In this document: one piece after another, positions 52,629 through 59,635 of the stretch | Layout: every line of letters starts with the position of its first letter | How positions within the stretch are numbered: position 1 is the stretch's first letter | From: Dactylosporangium sp040605635 | GTDB lineage: Bacteria > Actinomycetota > Actinomycetes > Mycobacteriales > Micromonosporaceae | DNA: 64,000 nucleotides | Reading direction: 5' to 3' | Assembly: GCF_040605635.1 (NCBI RefSeq) | Contig: NZ_JBEXDG010000059.1 | Location: 1-64,000, forward strand | The notes under the pieces: model-generated | Database searches by the model: none | What the model saw: the letters and a program-made list of their open reading frames with translations, nothing else | What the model was told of the DNA's origin: nothing | Translations under genes and position numbers: made by a program

Positions 52629-53591
52629 TCAGACCGGCAGGGCCTTCTTGCCCAAGCCCTTGATCGAGGCACGGACCTTCTTGCCCGGGTAGAACAGGGC
52701 GACGCAGCGCTGGGTGCGGTCGCCGGTGTCCCACTGCGCCTTGTCGAAGCCGTCCCAGCCGATGCCGATGTCGCTGCGGGAGTCCAGCTGGGCGTCGGTG
52801 AGGCCCATGAACTTCGCCACCACGGGCCAGCAGCGCTCGCTCGTCCACTTCCTCAGCTGTTCCTCGTCGGGAAGGGCGCCGCCGACGCCCACGCCGACCT
52901 GGACGGTGCCGACGAACTCGGCCTCGTGCGGCTGTGCGCAGTCGATCGCGGTCATCGCGTTGAGGTTGCTCCACCAGCCGTCGGAGCCCTTGTCGCCGTT
53001 GACGTCGAGGCAGCGGATCGCCTTCGGCGCGGCGCCGGCCAGCGAGTCCTTGAGCGACCCGGTGGTCATCGAGATCCGGCCGTAGAGGTCGCTGAGCCCG
53101 TTGACCGTGCACAGATAGGAGCGCAGGCCGCCCTCCCACGATCCCCGTGCCGGCATCCGCACCTCGATGCCGAGCAGGCCGGTGTGCCAGTCGGCGCCGA
53201 CGTACGCGTCGACGGCGGTGCTGCACGTCTTGTACGCGGCCTGGAGCGCCTCGCGGCCCGCCTCGGTGTCCGCCTCCGGCGCGACGGGCCGCTGCGCGGC
53301 GCTGCCTTCGACGGTGCCGACCAGGACCACCTCGAACGTGTGCTCGCGGTCGCACGGGACGGCGCCGCCACGCACCGACAGCGGGTTGAACGTCGTCGTC
53401 GCCGCGGTGCCGTCCAGGCAGGTGCCCACCGCCGGCAGGTCGAACACCGGTGCCGCGAGCGGCCGCCAGTCGTCGACCAGGTCGCCGTCGGTGTCGGTGG
53501 GGCGCAGGGTGCAGCCGGAAACCGCGAGCAGCACCCCGGTGAGCACGGTGGCGAGCACGGCGGTGGTCGCCACCCGGGCGGTCGATGTCAT
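52629..53591 (-). CDS. Septum-formation-family lipoprotein, paralog 2
   Basis: 320 aa from an ATG at 53591; lipobox V-S-G-C. Same Cys pattern and ending (G-L-G-K-K-A-L-P-V) as the 30296 paralog, D-G-D-L-V-D-D-W-R-P-L-A-A-P after the lipidation site, and W-S-N-L-N-A. The start overlaps the stop of paralog 3 upstream (ATGA), so both are co-transcribed. Its function in septation is inferred only from the family name. Confidence 0.85.
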   Translation of the reverse strand: MTSTARVATTAVLATVLTGVLLAVSGCTLRPTDTDGDLVDDWRPLAAPVFDLPAVGTCLDGTAATTTFNPLSVRGGAVPCDREHTFEVVLVGTVEGSAAQRPVAPEADTEAGREALQAAYKTCSTAVDAYVGADWHTGLLGIEVRMPARGSWEGGLRSYLCTVNGLSDLYGRISMTTGSLKDSLAGAAPKAIRCLDVNGDKGSDGWWSNLNAMTAIDCAQPHEAEFVGTVQVGVGVGGALPDEEQLRKWTSERCWPVVAKFMGLTDAQLDSRSDIGIGWDGFDKAQWDTGDRTQRCVALFYPGKKVRASIKGLGKKALPV

Positions 53592-54523
53592 ACCGGCAGT
53601 CCCTTCGCGCCGAGGCCGCGCATCGAGGCGCGGACCTGCTTGCCGGGGCGGACCAGGGCGAAGCAGCGCAGGTGCCGGTCGCCGGCGTCCCACTGGAACG
53701 TGTCCATGATGTCCCAGGACATGGCGATGTCGTCGCGTCGGTTGAGCGCGGCCTCGGTGAGGCCGACGAACTTCGCCACGACCGTCCAGCAGCGGTCGCC
53801 GGCCCACTTGTCCAGCAGTGCCACGGCGGGCAGTTTGCCGCCGGCGCCGGCATCGATCCGCGTGGTCCCGGCGAACTCGCCCTCGTGCGGGGTGGCGCAG
53901 TCGGCCGGTCGCAGCGCGTCGAGCCGGTCCCACCAGCCGTCCGCCCCCGCGGTGCCGGTGAGCTTGAAGCAGCGCATGGCGTGCGGCGCGGCGCCGGCGA
54001 GCGCTCCCCTCAGGGTGCCGGTGGTGTACTGCGTCTCACCGTAGGCGTCGCTGAGCGAGAGCACCGAGCAGACGTAGGAGCGCAGTCCGCCCTGCCACGC
54101 CCGGACGTTGGGCTGCCGCACGTCGATGGTGAGCATGCCGGTGTGCCAGTCGGCGCCGACGTATTCGGTGACCGCCTTGCCGCAGGCCGTGTACGCCGCC
54201 TGGAACGCTTCGCTGCCGGGGGCCGGCGGCTGGGACGCCTGCGCGGCGTTGCCCTCGACGGTGCCGATCAGCACCACCTCGAGGGTGTGGGACCGGTCGC
54301 AGCTGATCGGCGTGGCCACGGTGTAGCCCGGGTCGAACGGCCCCTGCGGCGTGGCGGTCAAGCATGCGCCGGCGGCGGGCAGTTCGACCTTCGGCGCCGC
54401 GAGCGGCCGCCAGTCGTCGACCAGGTCGGCGTCGGTGCCGGCGGGTCGCAGGGCGCACCCGGACACCGCGAGCAGCAGCCCGGCGAGCGCGGCTGCCATC
54501 GCCGTGCGAACAGGCGTCGTCAT
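53588..54523 (-). CDS. Septum-formation-family lipoprotein, paralog 3
   Basis: 311 aa from an ATG at 54523 after the conserved promoter. Lipobox V-S-G-C, D-A-D-L-V-D-D-W-R-P-L-A-A-P, then two C-containing repeats with W-H-T-G-M-L and W-W-D-R-L-D-A-L-R. It is first in a two-gene unit with paralog 2, suggesting local duplication. The overall similarity to the paralog 22 kb to the left extends to the promoter. Confidence 0.85.
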   Translation of the reverse strand: MTTPVRTAMAAALAGLLLAVSGCALRPAGTDADLVDDWRPLAAPKVELPAAGACLTATPQGPFDPGYTVATPISCDRSHTLEVVLIGTVEGNAAQASQPPAPGSEAFQAAYTACGKAVTEYVGADWHTGMLTIDVRQPNVRAWQGGLRSYVCSVLSLSDAYGETQYTTGTLRGALAGAAPHAMRCFKLTGTAGADGWWDRLDALRPADCATPHEGEFAGTTRIDAGAGGKLPAVALLDKWAGDRCWTVVAKFVGLTEAALNRRDDIAMSWDIMDTFQWDAGDRHLRCFALVRPGKQVRASMRGLGAKGLPV

Positions 54524-54550
54524 GGCGCTGTGTCCCCCCGTGAGACCCAC

Positions 54551-54598
54551 CAGACAGTGGAGGAGATGACTGTCTGTGCCCCGGCGCCGCCAAGTCAA
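54551..54598 (-). promoter_or_regulatory. Promoter of septum-formation paralogs 3 and 2
   Basis: TTGACT (54598-54593) and GACAGT (54574-54569) are 18 bp apart, and ACTGT (54558-54554) follows the -10 after ten bases, exactly as at 31267-31311. The extended repeat here is CAGACAGT-N10-ACTGTCTG (54551-54576). Confidence 0.65.
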
Positions 54599-54623
54599 CG
54601 GCCGACCGGGTGGATCCTGCTGG

Positions 54624-55517
54624 CTAGGCGGAGCAGGGCAGCGGGCCGCCCAGCCAGCGCTCCATCTCGGTGAACACCGGGGCGGACGGCAGGTAGGTGC
54701 CGGGCGGTGCGCCGGTCCGCTCGGCGTAGGCGCGGTGCAGGTTGGCGACGAGGCGCTCCGGCTCGCCCCACCCGGCGTGGTCGCCGAGGTCGGTCTCCAG
54801 GGCCGCTTCCAGCGGGGTCAGCCCGGCGGCGAGGCCACGGCCGGCGAGGTCGTCGAGCCAGCGCAGGTACGCCGTGGTCGCGTGGAGGGCCTCGGGGCCG
54901 GCGACCGGGCCGTGCCCGCCGACGACCACCGCGGGCTCCAGTGCGGCGAGGGCGGCGACGGCGTGCAGGCTGCCGTGCACGGAGCCCATCAGGACGAACG
55001 GGGTGTGTCCCGGCATGACCACGTCGCCGGTGAACAGGACCCGTTGCGCGGGCAGCCACGCCACGACGTCGCCGGTGGTGTGTGCCGGGCCGGGATGCCA
55101 CAGCCGCACCTCGGTCCGTCCGATGTGGATGGTGAGCCGGTCGGTGAACGTGAGCTCCGGCAGCACGAGGGGTTGTCCGCCCCAGTCGACGCCGGGCCAG
55201 ACCTGGCGTAGCGCGGTGCCCCGGGCGGCCATGTCGTGGCGGGTGGTGGTGTGGGCGACGACCGTGGCGGGCGGGGCGAAGACGGCGTTGCCGAGGGTGT
55301 GGTCGCCGTGGTGGTGGGTGTTGACGACGACGCCCGGCGGCGTCGGGGTGAGCCGCCGGACCGCGTCGCGCAGTGCCAGGGCCCGGGACTCGGTGGCGGC
55401 GGTGTCGACGAGCAGCGCGGCGCCGCCGTCGTGGACGACCCCGGCGTTGTTGACGCACCAGCCGCCGTCTGCCTGCACGTACGCGTGAACACCGTCCGCG
55501 ACCTCACGCAGGCTCAC
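54624..55517 (-). CDS. MBL-fold hydrolase, possible ActIV-like cyclase
   Basis: 297 aa from a GTG at 55517 that overlaps the preceding stop. The metal motif is N-T-H-H-H-G-D-H-T, with further His/Asp ligands in G-P-A-H-T-T-G-D, F-T-G-D-V-V-M-P and G-G-H-G-P-V. ActIV of the actinorhodin pathway, a second-ring cyclase and thioesterase, has this fold, and the position in a PKS cluster supports a similar role. A general hydrolase role is not excluded. Confidence 0.78.
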   Translation of the reverse strand: MSLREVADGVHAYVQADGGWCVNNAGVVHDGGAALLVDTAATESRALALRDAVRRLTPTPPGVVVNTHHHGDHTLGNAVFAPPATVVAHTTTRHDMAARGTALRQVWPGVDWGGQPLVLPELTFTDRLTIHIGRTEVRLWHPGPAHTTGDVVAWLPAQRVLFTGDVVMPGHTPFVLMGSVHGSLHAVAALAALEPAVVVGGHGPVAGPEALHATTAYLRWLDDLAGRGLAAGLTPLEAALETDLGDHAGWGEPERLVANLHRAYAERTGAPPGTYLPSAPVFTEMERWLGGPLPCSA

Positions 55518-55813
55518 GACGGTCCGGTGCCGGCGGACACGACCTCGCAGACGTGCGGGTCGCCGGTCGAGACGGTGGAGACGCGCAGCGCGGTGCGGAA
55601 GGCCTCCTGCGACGTCGCGGTGCGGAAGGCGGCGAGGTCGCGCCACTCGGCGATGTTGACGTAGACGCCCGGGTCGGTGGTGGAGCGCACGAGCTGGTAG
55701 CGGACCAGGCCCGGCTGGGCGCGGAAGAACGTGGCGACGTCGGCGTAGATCCGTTCGAGGTCCTCGGCCGGGCCGGTGAGCCGCAACGTGTTGACGAACA
55801 CGACGGTGGTCAT
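55514..55813 (-). CDS. ABM-family quinone-forming monooxygenase
   Basis: 99 aa, the usual size of a single ABM (antibiotic biosynthesis monooxygenase) domain: a ferredoxin-like start V-V-F-V-N-T-L-R-L-T-G-P, then F-x-A-Q-P-G-L-V-R-Y-Q-L-V-R-S and Y-V-N-I-A-E-W. Members such as ActVA-Orf6 and TcmH oxidise hydroquinone-like polyketides without cofactors. It leads the two-gene operon with the MBL gene and is divergent from the exporter. Confidence 0.85.
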   Translation of the reverse strand: MTTVVFVNTLRLTGPAEDLERIYADVATFFRAQPGLVRYQLVRSTTDPGVYVNIAEWRDLAAFRTATSQEAFRTALRVSTVSTGDPHVCEVVSAGTGPS

Positions 55814-55835
55814 GCCCCGAGGTTGGACCGCCCCG

Positions 55836-55852
55836 CTCCAGGTGTCCTGGAG
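55836..55852. promoter_or_regulatory. CTCCAG-N5-CTGGAG element in the ABM/exporter region
   Basis: A perfect 6-5-6 inverted repeat 23 bp upstream of the ABM start, same core as the element before KS-alpha and those before the O-methyltransferase. Confidence 0.45.
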
Positions 55853-55878
55853 CCGCGCTGTACCCGCGCTTGCCCTAC

Positions 55879-55916
55879 TAGACCCGTAGGTCTAACGTAA
55901 TAGACTCGTAAGTCCA
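55879..55916 (+). promoter_or_regulatory. Two TetR operators before the exporter
   Basis: TAGACCCGTAGGTCTA (55879-55894) and TAGACTCGTAAGTCCA (55901-55916) are 22 bp apart start to start, about two helical turns. They overlap a possible promoter TTGCCC (55870-55875) / TAACGT (55893-55898). The pattern equals the site upstream of tetR at 38446. Confidence 0.8.
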
Positions 55917-55939
55917 AAACTGGAACACAGGGAGTGATC

Positions 55940-57451
55940 ATGGCAAGCACCGAGGCTCCAACGGGGGAGACCGGGCGCCGGGGACCCGACTGGGCCGTGC
56001 TGTCGCTGCTCTGCCTCGGGCAGGTGATGGTGGTGCTGGACGTGTCGATCGTCAACGTGGCGCTGCCCGCCATCCGGGCCGACCTCGGCTTCAGCGACTC
56101 CGGCCTGCAATGGGTCGTCAACGCCTACACGCTGACCTTCGCCGGCTTCCTGCTGCTCGGCGGCCGGGCCGCCGACCTCTTCGGCCGGCGCCGCATGTTC
56201 ATCACCGGCCTGGTCCTCTTCACCGCCGCGAGCCTCGTCGGCGGCCTCGCCCAGGACGAGCTCACCCTCATCGTCGCCCGCGGCGCGCAGGGCCTCGGCG
56301 GGGCCATCCTGTCCCCGGCCACCCTCACCCTGCTCACCACCACCTTCGTGGAGGCGCCGAAGCGGGCCAGGGCGATGGCCGCCTGGAGCGCCGTCTCCGG
56401 CGGCGGCGCCGCGATCGGATCCCTGCTCGGCGGCGTGCTCACCGATCTCATCAACTGGCGCTGGATCCTCTTCGTCAACATCCCGATCGGCCTGGCCGCG
56501 GTCGTCGCCGCGCTGCGCGTGCTGCCCCTGGGCCGCCCCGAGCCGGCCGCCGGTCCACGCCGTCTCGACCTGCTCGGATCGCTGCTGGTCACGGTCGGTC
56601 TTGTCGCCGTCGTGTACGGCACCGTCAACAGCCAGGCGCACGGCTGGGCAGACCCGGTCACCTACGGTCCGCTCGCCGCCGGCGTGGTGCTGCTCGCGTG
56701 GTTCGTCCTGCACGAGGCGAAGGTCGCCCAGGCGCCGGTCGTGCCGCTGCGCCTGTTCGCCGCACGCGGCATCACCGTGGCCAACCTCGTCATGTTCTGG
56801 CTCGGCTGCGCCGTCATCGCGCACTTCTTCTTCCTGTCGCTGTACATGCAGAACGTCCTGGCCTACGACGCCCTCGCCGCGGGGCTCGCCTTCCTGCCGG
56901 GCGCGATCGCGATGACCGCCGGTGCCTACGCGGGCCCGGTCCTGCTCAAGCGCGTCGGCGTCCGGCCGCTGCTCATCGGCGGGCCGCTGCTGTCCGGCGC
57001 CGGCCTCGCCTGGCTGTCGGTGATCCCGGTCCGCGGCTCCTACGCCGCCGACCTGCTCGTGCCGATGATCCTGGTGACCCTCGGCGCCGGCATCGCGATG
57101 ACGCCCCTGGCCATCACCGCCACGTCGGGCATCCCCCGGCACGAGGCGGGCCTCGCCTCCGGCGTCATCAACACCACCCGGCAGGTCGGCGGCTCGCTCG
57201 GCCTCGCGGTCCTCGCCACGATCGGCGCCACCCGCGCGCAGCACCTGCTCGACGCGGGCACCGCGCAGGCCGACGCGGTCGTCTCCGGCTACCGCCTCGC
57301 GTTTCTGGTCGGGGCGGCGTTCGCGGTGGTCGGCGCGCTCACGTCGATCGCGGCCCCCGGCCCGGCCCCGGCACCCGCCACGGCCCCGGAGGCAACCCCG
57401 GCGTCTGCCGCCACCCCCGCCGAACCGGCCCCGGCCAAGTCCGCGTCCTGA
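55940..57451 (+). CDS. MFS DHA2 (14-TMS) drug/polyketide exporter
   Basis: 503 aa from an ATG at 55940, with AGGGAG at the right distance; a GTG at 55934 would sit on the ribosome site. It has the DHA2 motif L-D-V-S-I-V-N-V-A-L-P-A-I, motif A G-G-R-A-A-D-L-F-G-R-R-R-M, G-A-A-I-G-S-L-L-G-G-V-L, and about 14 membrane segments; the C-terminal tail is Pro/Ala-rich. It most likely exports the polyketide and confers self-resistance, under TetR control. Confidence 0.92.
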   Translation: MASTEAPTGETGRRGPDWAVLSLLCLGQVMVVLDVSIVNVALPAIRADLGFSDSGLQWVVNAYTLTFAGFLLLGGRAADLFGRRRMFITGLVLFTAASLVGGLAQDELTLIVARGAQGLGGAILSPATLTLLTTTFVEAPKRARAMAAWSAVSGGGAAIGSLLGGVLTDLINWRWILFVNIPIGLAAVVAALRVLPLGRPEPAAGPRRLDLLGSLLVTVGLVAVVYGTVNSQAHGWADPVTYGPLAAGVVLLAWFVLHEAKVAQAPVVPLRLFAARGITVANLVMFWLGCAVIAHFFFLSLYMQNVLAYDALAAGLAFLPGAIAMTAGAYAGPVLLKRVGVRPLLIGGPLLSGAGLAWLSVIPVRGSYAADLLVPMILVTLGAGIAMTPLAITATSGIPRHEAGLASGVINTTRQVGGSLGLAVLATIGATRAQHLLDAGTAQADAVVSGYRLAFLVGAAFAVVGALTSIAAPGPAPAPATAPEATPASAATPAEPAPAKSAS

Positions 57452-57471
57452 CACAACAACCCGGCCGCTCG

Positions 57472-57504
57472 GCCGGACCGGCTGCTGTCCGCGGCCGGTC
57501 CGGC
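57472..57504. terminator. Terminator hairpin after the exporter
   Basis: GCCGGACCGGC (57472-57482) and GCCGGTCCGGC (57494-57504) form a perfect 11-bp stem with an 11-nt loop 20 bp after the stop. Confidence 0.75.
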
Positions 57505-57542
57505 TCGGCACCGCGCGGACGATTGCGGTGCGGCTCAACCCC

Positions 57543-57559
57543 GTAGAGCTCAGCTCTAC
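57543..57559. other. 17-bp palindrome GTAGAGCT-C-AGCTCTAC
   Basis: A perfect 8-1-8 palindrome in the 214-bp convergent region between exporter and reductase genes. It is not followed by a U-tract and no promoter is obvious beside it. Confidence 0.6.
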
Positions 57560-57582
57560 TCGGCATCTCTCAGCTCCACCAG

Positions 57583-57612
57583 CGGCGCGGTCGTGCGGCG
57601 CGGTCGTGCGGC
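57583..57612. repeat. Tandem GGCGCGGTCGTGC repeat
   Basis: A 13-bp unit occurs twice with a partial third copy running into the next hairpin. Probably incidental slippage. Confidence 0.5.
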
Positions 57613-57647
57613 GCGGTGCCGGCCGGCGGAGAACCGGCCGGCACCGC
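57613..57647. terminator. Strong terminator hairpin before the convergent reductase gene
   Basis: GCGGTGCCGGCCGG (57613-57626) and CCGGCCGGCACCGC (57634-57647) form a perfect 14-bp stem with a 7-nt loop. It lies 18 bp from the reductase stop (57666). Confidence 0.85.
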
Positions 57648-57665
57648 GGTGTCCATCGAGCACGG

Positions 57666-58511
57666 CTAACGGAAGGAGTCGACGTGGTCCTCGGCCCACT
57701 GGCGGAAGCTGCGCGGCGCGCGGCCGGTCACGTCCCGGACGGTGGGCAGGACCCGCGCCCGGAACGGGCCCGCCGCGGCGCGTGCGGACAGCACCGCGTC
57801 GACCACCGACGCGGGCACCCGCCGCGCCATCGCGGCCCGCGCCTCGTCCAGGCTCAGCTCCTCGAAGCGCACCGGCCTGTCCAGCACCTCGCCGAGGACC
57901 GCGACCTGCTCGGCGGGGCTGATCGCGGCCGGCCCGCTCAGCGGCAGCACCGCGCCGTCATGGCCGCCGGCGAGCGCCGCGACCACCACCGCGGCGATGT
58001 CCCGCGGATCCACAATGGACGCCCGCAGGTCCCCGAAGGGCGCTCGGACCACCCCGGCGTCCCGCACCGACACCGCCCACTCCAACGCGTTGGACATGAA
58101 GCCGCCCGGTCGCACGATCGTCCACGGTGGACCGGCGTCGCGCACCGCGCGTTCCCCGTCGGCGTGCCAGCGGCCCAGGACGCAGTCGGGGTCCTCCTCC
58201 GCGGCGAGCGACGACAGCGCGACGAGCCGCGTCACGCCGGCCTTCGCGGCCGCCTGCGCGAGGTTGGCGTCGTGCTCGGCCTTGCGCGGCCCGACGGACA
58301 GCAGGAACACCCGGTCCACACCGTCCAGTGCGGCCGGCAGACCGCCGGGGTCGCCCAGGTCACCGGCGACGAGCTCGACACCGCCCGGCAGCAGGGCCGC
58401 CGCCCGTGCCGGGTCACGGGTCAGCGCGCGCACCGGCTCGCCCGCGTCGAGCAGCTGCCGCAGGACCGCGCGTCCGACGGTGCCGGTGGCACCGGTCAAC
58501 AGGATCGTCAT
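57666..58511 (-). CDS. NmrA-like NAD(P)-binding reductase
   Basis: 281 aa beginning M-T-I-L-L-T-G-A-T-G-T-V-G-R, the G-x2-G-x2-G dinucleotide motif of atypical SDRs. V-R-P-G-G-F-M-S-N-A and D-P-R-D-I-A-A-V are typical of the NmrA/HSCARG group; the classical Tyr-Lys catalytic pair is absent. Within a PKS cluster it may reduce a quinone or act as a redox sensor. It is divergent from the O-methyltransferase. Confidence 0.85.
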   Translation of the reverse strand: MTILLTGATGTVGRAVLRQLLDAGEPVRALTRDPARAAALLPGGVELVAGDLGDPGGLPAALDGVDRVFLLSVGPRKAEHDANLAQAAAKAGVTRLVALSSLAAEEDPDCVLGRWHADGERAVRDAGPPWTIVRPGGFMSNALEWAVSVRDAGVVRAPFGDLRASIVDPRDIAAVVVAALAGGHDGAVLPLSGPAAISPAEQVAVLGEVLDRPVRFEELSLDEARAAMARRVPASVVDAVLSARAAAGPFRARVLPTVRDVTGRAPRSFRQWAEDHVDSFR

Positions 58512-58534
58512 ACGTCCGTGTGTAGCCGCCGCCG

Positions 58535-58594
58535 CTCCAGTCTCGGTGGAGTGGAGGCGGGCTCCACGGCCGCTCCAGCGAACGCTTCTAGCGT
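58535..58594 (+). promoter_or_regulatory. O-methyltransferase operon promoter with repeated CTCCA motifs
   Basis: CTCCAG-N5-GTGGAG (58535-58551) adjoins GTGGAG-N5-CTCCAC (58551-58567), and CTCCAG recurs at 58573, 11 bp after CTCCAC at 58562. A TAGCGT -10 box is at 58589-58594, about 10 bp past the last repeat. Direct repeats spaced by 11 bp just upstream of -10 are the known form of SARP sites. Confidence 0.5.
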
Positions 58595-58630
58595 CGGGCA
58601 GCAGCGTCCGACGACACCTGGGAGCACACC

Positions 58631-59632
58631 GTGGAGCTGAACCCCGCCCGCATCCTCGACATCGCGTCGGGTGCCCGCCGCGCCCGGCTGCTGTTCGCGG
58701 CCGCCGACGTCGGCGTCTTCGGCGCCCTTGCCGAGGCGCCGGCGACCACCGAGGAGCTCCGCGCGCGGCTCGGGCTGCACCCGGTCGGCGCCGGCGACCT
58801 CCTTGCCGGCCTGGAGGCGCTCGAACTCATCGAACGCCGGGACGGCCGCTACCACAACAGTCCCACCGCCGACCGCTACCTCATTCCCGGCCGGCCCGAG
58901 TTCCTCGGCGGGTTCCTGGACTTCCTCGACCACACCCTGCACCCCGCCTGGGACGGGCTCGCCGGCAGCCTTCGTACCGGCGAACCCGCGAACATCCAGG
59001 CGGGCGGCGGCGACCCGTATGCGCCGGTCCACGCCGACCCCGCGTCGCGGACCGCGTTCTTCGACGCGATGGACGTGCTGAACGCGCCGATCGGGGCGGC
59101 CCTCGCCGACCTGGACTGGAGCGGCTTCGAGCACGTCGTCGACGTCGGCGGCGCCCGCGGCAACATCGCCGCCCACCTCGTCAAGGCGCACCCGCACCTG
59201 CGGGTCACCGTGTTCGACCTGCCCGACGTGCGACCGGCGTTCGAGGGGCACGTCGGCGGGCTCGGGCTCGCCGACCGGGTCACGTTCGCCGGCGGGGACT
59301 TCTTCACCGACCCGCTGCCGGCCGCCGACGCCGTGCTCTTCGGCCACGTCCTGCACAACTGGCCGGTGGAGCGCCGCCGGTTCCTGGCGCAGGCCGCGTT
59401 CCGCGCGGTCCGGCCCGGCGGTGCCGCGTTCGTCTACGACCCGATGCTCGACCCCGACCGGCCGCAGCTGCCCAACGTTCTCGCCAGCCTCAACATGCTG
59501 GTCTGGTCCGCCGGCGGCGCCGAGTACACGTTCGCCGACGCCGCGACCTGGTTCGCCGACGCAGGGTTCGGCGCCGTCGAGCACACGCCGCTGGTCGCCA
59601 CGACGAGTCTGCTCACGGCGCGGAAGGAGTGA
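58631..59632 (+). CDS. SAM-dependent O-methyltransferase
   Basis: 333 aa from a GTG. Residues 1-95 form a winged-helix dimerisation domain and the rest a Rossmann domain with V-V-D-V-G-G-A-R-G (SAM loop; the usual G-G-G-x-G has Ala and Arg), D-L-P-D-V, G-D-F-F and H-V-L-H-N-W with its proton-handling His. The family methylates phenolic hydroxyls of aromatic polyketides (DnrK/TcmO-like). It is first of a four-gene operon to 62755. Confidence 0.9.
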   Translation: MELNPARILDIASGARRARLLFAAADVGVFGALAEAPATTEELRARLGLHPVGAGDLLAGLEALELIERRDGRYHNSPTADRYLIPGRPEFLGGFLDFLDHTLHPAWDGLAGSLRTGEPANIQAGGGDPYAPVHADPASRTAFFDAMDVLNAPIGAALADLDWSGFEHVVDVGGARGNIAAHLVKAHPHLRVTVFDLPDVRPAFEGHVGGLGLADRVTFAGGDFFTDPLPAADAVLFGHVLHNWPVERRRFLAQAAFRAVRPGGAAFVYDPMLDPDRPQLPNVLASLNMLVWSAGGAEYTFADAATWFADAGFGAVEHTPLVATTSLLTARKE

Positions 59633-59635
59633 CCG

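Noticed and set aside
57583..57612. Possible CRISPR-like repeat
   Set aside because: Only two full 13-bp units with no spacers; simple tandem duplication in GC-rich DNA.
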